A stretch of DNA of 64,000 nucleotides. Origin: Oceanirhabdus seepicola (GTDB taxonomy: Bacteria; Bacillota; Clostridia; Clostridiales; Clostridiaceae). Location of the stretch: assembly GCF_023684385.1 (NCBI RefSeq), contig NZ_JAGSOJ010000001.1:1201146-1265145 (forward strand). The letters run 5' to 3'. Positions 25,111 through 34,356 of the stretch are shown in pieces (the first letter of the stretch is position 1; each line of letters starts with the position of its first letter). A program made the position numbers and the translations under genes. The notes under the pieces are model-generated. The model saw only the letters and a list, made by a program, of their open reading frames with translations. It was not told the origin of the DNA and searched no databases.

Positions 25111-26340
25111 ATGACACGAAAAATATTAGTGAAACCTGAGGATATAATCGACATAAAGGATGTCTTAAGGAGATTTCAAGAGGGATATACAAATAGAAAT
25201 GTGGACAATCTAGATAATTATATGAATGACTTATTTATCAATGATGATAGAATAATAACTGTAGGAACTTCTCGTAGTGAATGGTGTTTTGGTCTTAATG
25301 AGCTAAGAGAGTTACTTGAAAGCGATTGGAAATTTTGGGGAGATATTGTTGTTGATTCTGAGAATTCTAAAATTAATTCTAAAGACAGTACTGCTTGGTT
25401 TTTAGCTGATTGCACTCTAACTTGGGATACTCCTGAAGATTTTGATGAATGGTGTGAAGACTTAGTAGCAGATTATTTTGAAAAAGAAGGACGTTATATA
25501 AACTATAAGTTAATGTCAAAGTTGGCAATGATGAATTTAAAATTAGCCTGTTTAATAGACTCCTCACACGGGAAAAAAGGACTTAACGTCCCTTTGCCTG
25601 TAAGATTATCAGGTGGACTAATTAAGAAAAACGATAAGTGGTTTATTAACAAACTACACTTCTCAACACCTATGTCAAGTTACCCTGAATGGAGAATAGA
25701 TAGAGATAATGTTGATTCATTGAAGTATTATAACGAAGTAAAAGAGAGAATGATTAAATTTAACAAAAAGTATAGTGGCGAATCCAGAGAAACTATTATT
25801 GAACTTCTTAATGGCTTACAAATTAAATATTTATGTAAAACCGCCAATGTAAAAGATACTATAAAGAATATGTTTTTATCCTATGATGATATATATGTAG
25901 TAGACCCTAATGAGAATCCAGCTGCTATAGGTAGTGAAAACATTGAAAAAATGATATTACAACAGAGAGAAAAATGGGATGAAATGAAACTTAATATTAA
26001 CGAATCAATTATAAGTATTGAAGGAGATACAGCATCTATTGTTTCATGTGGTCTTTTAAAGAAAGCTTCAACCTCAGATGAATTACTCTCAAAAGAGTGG
26101 AATAATATTAAAGAAACTTTACAAAAAGAAGGGAAAGGTACAGACAAGCTATTAGAAGTACAAAAACAAATTGCTTATGCCTTCAAAGAATTATCATTTG
26201 GTGAAGAGTCTTTGTGGGAATTTAGATTTGAAGCTTTAGCAGTAAAAGAAGAAAATAAATGGAAATTCCATAACATTCAATTTTCTTACCCTTCATTATA
26301 TGTACTTGACGGAAATTATAACATGACACCTTTACTTTAA
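25111..26340 (+). CDS. Protein with two SnoaL-like (NTF2-fold) domains
   Basis: A 409-residue soluble protein with two related halves. The first (residues ~10-195) has IKDVLRRFQEGYTNRNVDNL, DRIITVGTSRSEWCFGLNEL, STAWFLADCTLTWDT and KNDKWFINKLHFSTP. The second (~240-409) has DIYVVDPNENPAAIGSENIE, ASIVSCGLLKKAS and KEENKWKFHNIQFSYPS. Each is the SnoaL/NTF2-like pattern of one helix pair, a G-x-x-x-x-W/I-G segment and curved strands that form a pocket. Members are small-molecule isomerases, hydrolases or ligand-binding proteins. GGAGGT precedes the ATG at 25111. A dyad in the leader may affect expression. Confidence 0.65.
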   Translation: MTRKILVKPEDIIDIKDVLRRFQEGYTNRNVDNLDNYMNDLFINDDRIITVGTSRSEWCFGLNELRELLESDWKFWGDIVVDSENSKINSKDSTAWFLADCTLTWDTPEDFDEWCEDLVADYFEKEGRYINYKLMSKLAMMNLKLACLIDSSHGKKGLNVPLPVRLSGGLIKKNDKWFINKLHFSTPMSSYPEWRIDRDNVDSLKYYNEVKERMIKFNKKYSGESRETIIELLNGLQIKYLCKTANVKDTIKNMFLSYDDIYVVDPNENPAAIGSENIEKMILQQREKWDEMKLNINESIISIEGDTASIVSCGLLKKASTSDELLSKEWNNIKETLQKEGKGTDKLLEVQKQIAYAFKELSFGEESLWEFRFEALAVKEENKWKFHNIQFSYPSLYVLDGNYNMTPLL

Positions 26341-26443
26341 TAATTTCTATATTCAAAGCCAATAATATCTTTATAATTACTTTCTTATAAAGGTGTAAAT
26401 AAACTCTTGGACCTAATATCCAAGAGTTTATCTATATATTATA

Positions 26444-28414
26444 TTAATAATTTACACGAACAAGCCAAAATTTAATTTTCTTATTGTTCCACCCAAGATC
26501 CCATGGGACATTGTCTCTATCTGTATTGTGACAAGTAACTAAAGAATAACCTTTGGAATCAGCTCCAGTTACAACAGATATATGAGTAACTTTACCTTTC
26601 TTTTCATATGCTACAAAATCTCCAGGCAATAGTTTATATGCTGCTTTATATACTTTCTCATAATCTCCATATGCTATTAATGATGCTCTACCATTGTAAA
26701 TCATATAGTTTTTAAACTTTCCTGAATTTAGCCATGCTCCAGTAGCTCCACCTTTATTATAATTCCAAGCACGATTTTTAGAAAACTTTCCTCCCTCAAA
26801 TAAAACTTGAGAAGCAAAGTTTGCACAATCTCCACCTTTAGGATTATAATTTCTATATTCTTTATTATACTTAAAACCGTATTTTTCTTCACTTGCAGCA
26901 CCACAATATCTCCGAGCGTACTCAACAGCATTTTGCCTTCGTTCCCCTATATCTGAAAAATCTCTTGAACTTTGAGAAGTTATAAATTCTTTTATTGAAT
27001 TACCTTTTAAATTTTCTAAATTCAGAGAATCTGCAAAGGGGTCCTTATACCATTCCTTTGTAATTACCCATTTATCGTCCTTCTTCATTATATTCATAAA
27101 ATGAGTAGTTCCTATTCTAGCTTTATTTACTTCTCTCAGATTTTCATAAACATACTTATACTCTGTTGAACATACTAATGAGACTGTATATTTTTCTTCA
27201 TTTCCTTTAATCTTTTTAATCATTACTATAGAAGATATATCATTAAACTTTACCCCTTGTTTTTGTTCCCAATTATGAATATAATTTACCTTCTTTTTTT
27301 CATATTCGTATGCCCAAACTCCATATTTGGTTTTTGTATCATAAAAAGATTCTATACCCTCCAAATCTCTATTTAATATAGCTTTATTTCTGTTTTTAAA
27401 AATTTGATTTATGTAATTAGCAACATCTTCATTGAAATTAGTATTAGTGGTTAATTCCTTTTTAGATTCAAAAGCTTTATTGATTTTCTCAATATAGTCT
27501 TTTACGATATCTTCTTCAATTGGCGCACCATTGTACCAAGCTTCCCCATTCTTGTATTTGTCACCAAAATATCTGGCTTTTAAAATAATTTCAGGTCGAT
27601 ACTCAAAGTGTAAAATATCAAAATGCGACCATTTACCTCCCCAGATGAAATTATGTTTTTCAAATATTTCAACAACTTCCTTAGGAAACGAAACTAATCT
27701 TTTTTCTCCCTCTTCCCTAGAAGTCCATTTCCAATAATCTCTATTATCACGCTTTAGATCAATAGCAATTCCAAATGAATGTGGACTTAATCTATTAGTT
27801 CCTGAAATATAACGGTAGTTATATGTGCCATTGGCAGGAAAAACGTAAGAATAAATATCCTTTCTTTGTTCCGAAAGAGATTTAATTTCTTTCATAACAG
27901 CTTCTAGATTTTCTGCAGCTTTATTATTACCATTGAATTGATAATATCTATATCCTATATTTGCATTCTTTAGATTAGATTCAATCTGCTCCTTTGACCC
28001 ACCATAAACTTCACTCAATAAGCTATATACCCTAAACCGACCTGGGTCAAAATTTTCATCCATTAATTCAGTGATCGCTTCTAAAGTATACCTTTGTTCC
28101 ATCATATCCTGTAAATCTGGGTCAGCTAATTTTTCATCATAATTCTTTTCCTTCTTATCATCATAAAGAATTTTTTCACCTGATTTCATTAATAGATATA
28201 CCATTCCATTATCATCACATTCTATATCTTCAATGTACTCAGGATAAGCTAACATTAAAGCTAGAAGGTCCTGTTTTATTGTCACATTATAGCTATTTAT
28301 ACTTGGTTTATTAACGAAATCACTTTCATCTGAAGCTTTTACTGAAAATTTCGTATTTACCAATAAAAAAAGAACCGTTATACAAACTGTTAATTTCTTT
28401 ACACTCATTTTCAT
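26444..28414 (-). CDS. Secreted M15 peptidase / NTF2-like / Amidase_6 fusion
   Basis: A 656-residue secreted protein with signal peptide KKLTVCITVLFLLVNTKFSV and cleavage near KAS. Residues ~180-280 are an M15 (VanY/CwlK-like) D,D- or L,D-peptidase: LSPHSFGIAIDL gives H212 and D219, and ILHFEYRPE gives H269, the three zinc ligands. Residues ~325-460 look like an NTF2-like spacer. Residues ~490-656 are a putative amidase (Amidase_6) domain with GGDCANFASQ (C530) and GKVTHISVVTG (H611), which form a Cys-His pair. Together this is a two-catalyst peptidoglycan enzyme. The ATG at 28414 has AAGGG upstream. The gene is monocistronic. Confidence 0.75.
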   Translation of the reverse strand: MKMSVKKLTVCITVLFLLVNTKFSVKASDESDFVNKPSINSYNVTIKQDLLALMLAYPEYIEDIECDDNGMVYLLMKSGEKILYDDKKEKNYDEKLADPDLQDMMEQRYTLEAITELMDENFDPGRFRVYSLLSEVYGGSKEQIESNLKNANIGYRYYQFNGNNKAAENLEAVMKEIKSLSEQRKDIYSYVFPANGTYNYRYISGTNRLSPHSFGIAIDLKRDNRDYWKWTSREEGEKRLVSFPKEVVEIFEKHNFIWGGKWSHFDILHFEYRPEIILKARYFGDKYKNGEAWYNGAPIEEDIVKDYIEKINKAFESKKELTTNTNFNEDVANYINQIFKNRNKAILNRDLEGIESFYDTKTKYGVWAYEYEKKKVNYIHNWEQKQGVKFNDISSIVMIKKIKGNEEKYTVSLVCSTEYKYVYENLREVNKARIGTTHFMNIMKKDDKWVITKEWYKDPFADSLNLENLKGNSIKEFITSQSSRDFSDIGERRQNAVEYARRYCGAASEEKYGFKYNKEYRNYNPKGGDCANFASQVLFEGGKFSKNRAWNYNKGGATGAWLNSGKFKNYMIYNGRASLIAYGDYEKVYKAAYKLLPGDFVAYEKKGKVTHISVVTGADSKGYSLVTCHNTDRDNVPWDLGWNNKKIKFWLVRVNY

Positions 28415-28678
28415 ACCTAATACCCTTCTTTTTGTATATAGATTTAGATGTATATATATTAATATTAGATATTTCATAAAAAACATACTGTATATTTAAA
28501 TAAATATTATGTTATAAATACTGGTTATCGTTTAATATGATTTGATTTAGTTTTAATACTATGTTATTATTAATTAAATGAATATTCACTTATAGTTTTA
28601 GAAACAATATCTGGTATAAAATTAATATTATTATACAAAGATCACCACTTTAAAAATACATATTAATTTTATAATACT

Positions 28679-28797
28679 CAGCAGAGTTTTACGCATACGA
28701 ATTTCGTAAGCTTACCTGTCAAATTTCCACTTTATTTAATTTTTAATATTAGGCGTAATTTTATAATAGATATATTTGATGGTTTTATTCTCTGCTG
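28679..28797. repeat. Dyad element with CAGCAGA/TCTGCTG ends
   Basis: Outer arms CAGCAGA and TCTGCTG enclose inner arms TTACGC and GCGTAA and a small palindrome TACGAATTTCGTA. It could be a structured RNA or a small mobile element. No second copy was found in this window. Confidence 0.3.
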
Positions 28798-28832
28798 ATT
28801 TTAAAACCGCATTAAGAGATATTCATCATTAT

Positions 28833-28873
28833 AATAGGGACAGTTCATAAAATATTATTAACTGTCCCTATTA
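28833..28873. terminator. Hairpin terminator with recurring motif
   Basis: AATAGGGACAGTT pairs with AACTGTCCCTATT around an AT loop. The stem starts with GGGACAGTTCATAAA, the motif shared with other hairpins here. It lies after the TVP38 gene on the minus strand. Confidence 0.6.
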
Positions 28874-28969
28874 TTTATTTCTCCATCTTAGTCTAACTTC
28901 TATATAAAGTAGTTTATTTTTAAATATACTTATACTTTTTTTCATACTCTGAAGCTTTAAATTTCTTCT

Positions 28970-29641
28970 CTAATTATCTTCTTTCATAAATTTTTGATGG
29001 ACAAAAAAGGACCCTATAGAAAGTAGAATAGTCATTATACATGAAGCAATGAATATTGGGGATGTTGGGTCTGTAATGGTTGTTCCTAAAAAAGTTGCAG
29101 CAATCATCCTAGGTAATAAGCCTACTATTGAACCTAAAACATACTTTTTATAGCTGATTCCCATTGCCCCTAGAGACATACTGACAACATCTCCAGGTAA
29201 TATCCCAATCATTCTCAATATATATGAGATAAACCATTCATGTTTTGATTTAATAGTTTGAAGCTTTCCTACATTTTTATATTTTATAATCAGTCTATCT
29301 AATAAACCTTTACCACAAAATCTACCTAACCAATAAGGTATAGATACACAGACAAACAGTCCAAGTAGATTGATAAGTACTCCCCACAAGGGAGAAAATA
29401 TCATCCCTGAACTAATATAAAGTGCCATTAAGGGAAATACAACACTTAATGATTTAACCATATACATCCCAATAATTGTGATTGCCGCTAAAAAATAACT
29501 TTTAGGAACATAGTTTAACATTTCCTCAACAGTTATTTCCCCCCAATAGCAACTTATTAGAATAGCAATAATTATAATACTTATAATTGGCAAAATACGT
29601 AAAGCCAATAAAATTGAATTTATATATTTATCACGTATCAA
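28970..29641 (-). CDS. TVP38/TMEM64 family membrane protein
   Basis: A 223-residue integral membrane protein of the TVP38/TMEM64 (DedA-like, SNARE-associated Golgi domain) family. The core is visible as YISSGMIFSPLWGVLINLLG, then PYWLGRFCGKGLLDRLI, LRMIGILPGDVVSMSLGAMG and YVLGSIVGLLPRMIAATFLG. The G-x-x-x-G/A and R-x-I-P/L-G-D patterns are those of this superfamily, whose members act in lipid scrambling or membrane homeostasis. The start is a TTG about ten bases after GGAGG. A 22-bp palindrome lies just upstream. The radical SAM gene on the same strand is cut off by a terminator. Confidence 0.82.
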   Translation of the reverse strand: MIRDKYINSILLALRILPIISIIIIAILISCYWGEITVEEMLNYVPKSYFLAAITIIGMYMVKSLSVVFPLMALYISSGMIFSPLWGVLINLLGLFVCVSIPYWLGRFCGKGLLDRLIIKYKNVGKLQTIKSKHEWFISYILRMIGILPGDVVSMSLGAMGISYKKYVLGSIVGLLPRMIAATFLGTTITDPTSPIFIASCIMTILLSIGSFFVHQKFMKEDN

Positions 29642-29668
29642 AGTTTATAATCCTCCTGTAAGCTACAC

Positions 29669-29720
29669 TTAATGTAACTATTTACATTAAGACAATATTT
29701 TATTATTAAAATATTGTCTT
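29669..29720. promoter_or_regulatory. Palindrome and adjoining hairpin before the TVP38 gene
   Basis: TTAATGTAA-N4-TTACATTAA (29669-29690) is a perfect 22-bp palindrome 28 bp before the start codon. It merges into a second dyad, AAGACAATATTTTA with its complement (29689-29720). The first looks like an operator for a dimeric regulator. Confidence 0.45.
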
Positions 29721-29830
29721 AGCTTTATACCCCTTGTTTTTACTGCGTTTCTAAATTAAAATGATCCACCCATCTTTTCAAGGAGCAATAAAACATTTAT
29801 GTCATATTTTACATTATAAGATATAAAAAT

Positions 29831-29865
29831 ACGAAGTTCAAATTTATTTATATTTGAACTTCGCA
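29831..29865 (-). terminator. Terminator of the radical SAM gene
   Basis: GCGAAGTTCAAAT (minus strand) pairs with ATTTGAACTTCGT and is followed by ATTTTTA, about 95 bp after the stop codon. Confidence 0.65.
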
Positions 29866-29960
29866 TTTTTTAGCAAGTGCTGCAATCTCAATAATTTTAC
29901 GTCCTGTTAACTAATTATAGCATGTCCACCTATTTCAAATTTTATTGAGTAGTATCTTTC

Positions 29961-31328
29961 TTATTTGCAATTACTACATGTCATACATAAATGTGATTCT
30001 TCCCAAAGTTCTTCTGCAACTGGTGCCCATTCTTTAGAAGCTTCAATAGTCTTATTTGTAAGATCAACTACATCTTCTCTATCCATTGGTTGTGTTGATT
30101 TTGCCCCTGATTCCTGTACCATTTTCTTAAGCATTTCTGGATTATCTAGTAAAGGACAAGGTCTAAGCATATTTTCATTAAATGGTTGATGTTTTCTATA
30201 TTGTTGGAATAAAGGTTGTTGAAGTGCTTCTATAAGACTTACTTCTTTAATGTTAGCAGTTGAATAATGTATGAATGCGCATGGTTCTACATCACCATTA
30301 GCATTGATATGAAGATAATTTCTACCTCCAGCAATACATCCATTAACATATTCTCCATCATTCCAAAAGTCCATTGTAAATAACGGTTTTGTTTTTCTAT
30401 ATTCACGTATTTTATAGTACATATGCTTTCTTTGCTCTGGTGTTGCTAAAAGTTCTGGTACTGCATCTTTTCCAAGTGGCATATATGTAAAGAACCATCC
30501 AAAATAGCAACCTTTTTCTATCATAAAATCTATATATTCTTCTGATGAAATTGTTTCTTCATTCTTACTGTGATAACATGAAGAGAAACCAAATGGTATG
30601 CCATGGTCTCTTAAAAGATCCATTCCATCAATTACTTTCTTATATGTACCTTTTCCTCTTCTCATATCAGTATCTTCTTCAAAACCTTCTATACTAATTG
30701 CAAATGTAACATTTCCAACTTCTTGGAGTTGTTTAGCATACTCTTCATCAAAAAGTGTTCCATTTGTAAATGCTAAGAATACACAGTCGTTATGTTCTTT
30801 TGCAAGTTTGATTATATCATGTCTTCTAACAAGAGGCTCTCCACCTGAGAAAATATACATATGAGTACCAAGTTCTTTACCTTGCTTGATTACACTACTT
30901 AATGTATCATAATCCATTGAATCATTTTTCTCATATTCCGCTGCCCAACACCCTATGCAATTAAGGTTACATGCTGAAGTCGGATCCATTAGTATTGCCC
31001 AAGGCACATTACAATCATATTTTTTCTTACTCTCGTCTATTTTTCTTAAACCTTCTATTCCAGCATTAATCGCGAAATTCATTAAAATTGTTTTTCTTAT
31101 GTTTGGATGAATTTCAGTCATTAAATTTTCAATAAAAGTATGCCAATTACTGTCTTCATCTTCCCAAACTTTTACAATTGCCTCGTATTGTTTTCTTGTT
31201 GCATCTAGCATTGGTATCTTTCCAGCCCAATCAGCTAACTTTGAAATATTATTAATTGGATCTTTTTCAAGATATTTAATTCCTTCCTTAAGAACCACCT
31301 TGCTTAATAATTTTTTTGTTGATTTCAT
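29961..31328 (-). CDS. Radical SAM/SPASM domain protein
   Basis: A 455-residue enzyme. A helical N-terminal region of about 105 residues precedes the radical SAM barrel with SACNLNCIGCW (C120, C124, C127), MYIFSGGEPLVRRHDII, FLAFTNGTLFDEEYA and FAISIEGFEEDTDMRRG. The C-terminal part has GCIAGGRNYLHINANGDVEPC, CPLLDNPEML and the final CMTCSNCK, which should hold auxiliary Fe-S clusters as in SPASM proteins. Such enzymes modify peptides or proteins, but no small precursor gene was found next to it. AAGGAGGAG precedes the ATG. A TetR gene lies 190 bp upstream on the same strand. Confidence 0.88.
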   Translation of the reverse strand: MKSTKKLLSKVVLKEGIKYLEKDPINNISKLADWAGKIPMLDATRKQYEAIVKVWEDEDSNWHTFIENLMTEIHPNIRKTILMNFAINAGIEGLRKIDESKKKYDCNVPWAILMDPTSACNLNCIGCWAAEYEKNDSMDYDTLSSVIKQGKELGTHMYIFSGGEPLVRRHDIIKLAKEHNDCVFLAFTNGTLFDEEYAKQLQEVGNVTFAISIEGFEEDTDMRRGKGTYKKVIDGMDLLRDHGIPFGFSSCYHSKNEETISSEEYIDFMIEKGCYFGWFFTYMPLGKDAVPELLATPEQRKHMYYKIREYRKTKPLFTMDFWNDGEYVNGCIAGGRNYLHINANGDVEPCAFIHYSTANIKEVSLIEALQQPLFQQYRKHQPFNENMLRPCPLLDNPEMLKKMVQESGAKSTQPMDREDVVDLTNKTIEASKEWAPVAEELWEESHLCMTCSNCK

Positions 31329-31515
31329 AGTACTTCTCCTCCTTTAAAATACAAATCATAATAAACTAATGATCAATATAATTAATAGTTTGAAAACATA
31401 ATCTATTTAAAAATTAATAAAAAGGCTTGTTTCATGCGTCTGGATAAAGAAACCTATGTTTCGATGCAACTACGGTTGTTGACTTTATAACTTTCAAGCT
31501 ACTCATTTTTAATAA

Positions 31516-32082
31516 TTAAAGTGATGATATAGCAGATATAATATTTTCATTATTAAAGCCCTTTCCCTCAGAAACTTGCTTAATAATAAACATAATACTA
31601 GAGTAGTGTATGAGCTCTAGCCTTTCTTTTTTGCAATTAACTTTATCCTTAGCGCTTTGTAAAGCAATTTGATTAATAGAATGATGTAATGTTTTTATTC
31701 TTTTATTAATTCTTTCAAACATTTCTCCTTCTTCTCGTTTTATTGCAATCCAAATCTCAATAAGAAGTAATACTATGTTATTATTGTCGAATTCTTCATG
31801 CCATTTATTATTAAGATATTTTATTTTATTAATTAATGCCATTTCAGAATTATCATCAATAGCCTTAATGTCTTTTTCGATAGTTTCAATAAGATAATAC
31901 ACAGTATTTTCAAATATTTCATCCTTGTTTTTAAAATAATGATACATTGTTGTACGCTTCATATTACAACTTTCAGTTATATCAGTCATGCTTGCTTTGT
32001 AGTAACCTTTTTCAACAAAAACATTAAAGGCTTTTTTTATTATCTCAATCCTAAGTGCTTGCGAATCAACTATTTTAGGCAT
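31516..32082 (-). CDS. TetR/AcrR family transcriptional regulator
   Basis: A 188-residue repressor. The helix-turn-helix region is LRIEIIKKAFNVFVEKGYYK, ASMTDITESCNMKRTTMYHY and FKNKDEIFENTVYYLIETIE. The sensor domain is helical and without recognisable ligand motif. AAGGAA lies seven bases before the ATG. The promoter upstream is an exact consensus (TTGACA, 17 bp, TATAAT) and is bracketed by two 14-bp half-sites, strong evidence for autoregulation. The radical SAM gene downstream on the same strand is the likely second target. Confidence 0.87.
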   Translation of the reverse strand: MPKIVDSQALRIEIIKKAFNVFVEKGYYKASMTDITESCNMKRTTMYHYFKNKDEIFENTVYYLIETIEKDIKAIDDNSEMALINKIKYLNNKWHEEFDNNNIVLLLIEIWIAIKREEGEMFERINKRIKTLHHSINQIALQSAKDKVNCKKERLELIHYSSIMFIIKQVSEGKGFNNENIISAISSL

Positions 32083-32128
32083 TCATCATTTCCTTCCTCG
32101 TATATAAGTATTAAATATCACTTTTTTC

Positions 32129-32176
32129 GACACCTGTGACTAAAATAATTATAACTATTATAGTCACAGGTGTCAA
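32129..32176 (-). promoter_or_regulatory. Consensus promoter bracketed by TetR operator arms
   Basis: GACACCTGTGACTA (32129-32142) and TAGTCACAGGTGTC (32161-32174) are perfect inverted arms 18 bp apart. On the minus strand TTGACA (32171-32176) and TATAAT (32148-32153) are separated by 17 bp. One arm overlaps the -35 and spacer and the other covers the start point. Confidence 0.75.
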
Positions 32177-32205
32177 TATAAATTTTCTAAAATAAACCAT
32201 ATGAT

Positions 32206-32257
32206 TAATAATAAGGGAACAATTCATATAGTTTATGAATTGTTCCCCTTATTATTA
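32206..32257. terminator. Hairpin terminator
   Basis: TAATAATAAGGGAACAATTC plus ATA pairs with its near-complement around TAGT. It lies 23 bp after the stop of the gene at 32280-32696 and carries a variant of the GGGAACNNTTCATA motif. Confidence 0.7.
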
Positions 32258-32279
32258 ATTATTCAAGATTTAGAGTATA

Positions 32280-32696
32280 CTACTTAACTCTACTCCAATC
32301 CCAGCGATTTTTCACCTTTTTACACTCTTTTATATTCATCTTTTTTATAAATTTTAATATAAAATAATCCCCAACTAACGAACCATAACCAATTATTAGT
32401 GAAATGATATTACCATTTTTAACTTTTACAATATTGTTTATTGCTTCAACTTCTTCTATATTTGTAGATTGCCCAATTCTAAGTAATGCTTCCAAACTAT
32501 CTATGGATACTTGACCTAATAATACTGATAAAGAACAAAACATTCCTATTAAAATTACAGCAATAAAGCCTAAATTTATAATTCCACTATCAGTACCATT
32601 TTTTCCAATTAAAATATTTCTAACAAAAATTACAACTGTAAAAATAAATAATAATAAAGCTAAGGAAATATTAATAAGCGAAAACCACGTAAACAT
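32280..32696 (-). CDS. Small membrane protein, unknown
   Basis: A 138-residue protein with three likely membrane segments: INISLALLLFIFTVVIFVRN, LGFIAVILIGMFCSLSVLLG and IISLIIGYGSLVGDYFILKF. The C-terminus is basic (KKMNIKECKKVKNRWDWSRVK region) and should lie in the cytoplasm. GGGGTGA precedes the ATG. It is monocistronic and ends at a strong hairpin. I do not recognise the family. Confidence 0.55.
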   Translation of the reverse strand: MFTWFSLINISLALLLFIFTVVIFVRNILIGKNGTDSGIINLGFIAVILIGMFCSLSVLLGQVSIDSLEALLRIGQSTNIEEVEAINNIVKVKNGNIISLIIGYGSLVGDYFILKFIKKMNIKECKKVKNRWDWSRVK

Positions 32697-33147
32697 ATAG
32701 TCACCCCATTTTAAATATAATTACTCTTTCTATTAGATTAATTTTACCATTTATGTAATAAATATTTATTATATATGTATTATAACATCAGATACAATAT
32801 AATGCAATATATAATATCAAATAACCTTTAATAGAGATTATATTATTATTTTACATCTTATTTCTCAACACATGAACTCAACCAAAACAACTCTTTGGTT
32901 GTTTCTTAAAGAAAAATAGCACTAAATAAAAGATATTTATATTTTGAGTGTCTTCATCGTGCATTTTTTTAACAGATCATATTTTCTAAAGTAAATGAAA
33001 CTTTAGAATGTTGATGATTTAAATGTAAGGCTATGTTTTAATATAATTTGAAATATAGCAAAAAAAATTATAGATGGGATTGTCCACCTATAATGCTCAA
33101 TATAAGAAGATTATGAATTGAAATACTTTGGATTAAACTCAAACATT
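32697..33147. other. 450-bp AT-rich gap, nothing recognised
   Basis: Upstream region of the small membrane protein and downstream region of the GNAT gene. I see no repeat, hairpin or frame worth naming. Confidence 0.4.
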
Positions 33148-33681
33148 TTATAACTTAAGGGAATAATTATTTTTTTCGATTTTATACAAATAAATGCTGA
33201 TTATAATTTCATTGCCTTCCATATCTTCTTTATAAGACTCATCATCAATCTGTCTTATTCTTTTGAATCCTAATCTTTCAAGCAGTTTCCACGAATTCTC
33301 ATTATTTATGTCACAGTCGCCATATACTTCTTTCACATCAACTGTATTAAATAGGTGTTCTAAAAGTTTTTTGCCTGCTTCTGTCGCATACCCCTTCTTC
33401 CCATAATCAGGATTAAAATCAAAATCCATAGAATAATCATCGTCTTCGTCCACAAAATATCCTATACTTCCTATAACAACATGTTTATCCTTAAGTTCGA
33501 CAACGAGTCTACTGTCTTTATCCTGCCATTCTTTAATCAGTTCTTTAACCTCATCTTCTGACATAGGATAAAAATCTTCATACCTTGCTACTTCTTCATT
33601 GCTGAAGTAGTCATATATGTCGTTGAAGTCCTCAATTCTATAATTTCTAAGTATAAGATGTTCTGTCTCCAAACATATCAT
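33148..33681 (-). CDS. GNAT family N-acetyltransferase (RimJ/RimL type)
   Basis: A 177-residue acetyltransferase. LETEHLILRNYRIEDFNDIY opens the RimJ/RimL-type fold. DFDFNPDYGKKGYATEAGKK contains the acetyl-CoA loop (GKKGYAT), and DCDINNENSWKLLERLGFKR is the late motif that closes the fold. Proteins of this subtype acetylate N-terminal amines of proteins or small molecules; the substrate here is not predictable. GGAGGG lies six bases before the ATG. It stands alone. Confidence 0.85.
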   Translation of the reverse strand: MICLETEHLILRNYRIEDFNDIYDYFSNEEVARYEDFYPMSEDEVKELIKEWQDKDSRLVVELKDKHVVIGSIGYFVDEDDDYSMDFDFNPDYGKKGYATEAGKKLLEHLFNTVDVKEVYGDCDINNENSWKLLERLGFKRIRQIDDESYKEDMEGNEIIISIYLYKIEKNNYSLKL

Positions 33682-33875
33682 TTACTTTCCCTCCTATCAG
33701 TCTAATAAATAATCTTAATTTACTATTAATTACGATTGTTTATTAGATTATAGTTTTATACAACACTTATCATAACATAATTTACAAAATATTACACACG
33801 CTATACATATATTGGCTCTCTATTTTTTAAATATCCCCCTTACCCTCTTCAAGCATATTTTTTCAGTTTTAAAAC

Positions 33876-33904
33876 TTGCATTAATTCTAAATACATGATA
33901 TAAT
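33876..33904 (+). promoter_or_regulatory. Strong promoter without an adjacent gene
   Basis: TTGCAT (33876-33881), 17 bp, TATAAT (33899-33904). The next start codon on this strand is 540 bp further on. The hairpin AAGTTGAACA/TTTGTTTAACTT follows at about 33915-33942. Confidence 0.5.
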
Positions 33905-34300
33905 ACACAGAACATAAGTTGAACAAGCCTTTGTTTAACTTCATATTAAGTTTTTTAAAATTATATTATTAAGGTGTACAACTTTTCATTAAAACCTACG
34001 AAATAAAATCATTTAGTTAGAATATCTTCTTTATTTTTCATTTTGATTAAATTTTCCGGATTTTTAAAGTGTTATAAATGTAATTTTTATAAACCTTATT
34101 AGGTTGTTATTGTTATGCAAATTTTTAATAAATAGCTTATTCCTTATTAAAAAATACGTAGGAACTAAGTTTTATTTTCCATGCAAAATTTTAAGTTTTC
34201 TATAAGATTGATACTCATATCCGAAATCAACACATAGAACATAAAATTTCATAGTAGATTTGATAATTACATAACTTTAAAGGATTTTAACTCAAATTTT

Positions 34301-34356
34301 AATTTATACAAGTCCATAACTCGATGATGCGCCGAGATTTTGGGACGTGATAAATT
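34301..34356. repeat. Small AATTTAT dyad element
   Basis: AATTTATACAAGTCC and GGGACGTGATAAATT are rough inverted arms. The right end continues into ATAAATTAATTTTCGT, which also occurs at about 46326 and, with one change, at about 44457. Confidence 0.4.

Larger units (their letters stand above)
28415..28969. other. 550-bp gap with a large dyad and a terminator
   Basis: AT-rich sequence without a gene. It holds the CAGCAGA...TCTGCTG dyad (28679-28797) and the hairpin at 28833-28873. Confidence 0.5.
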
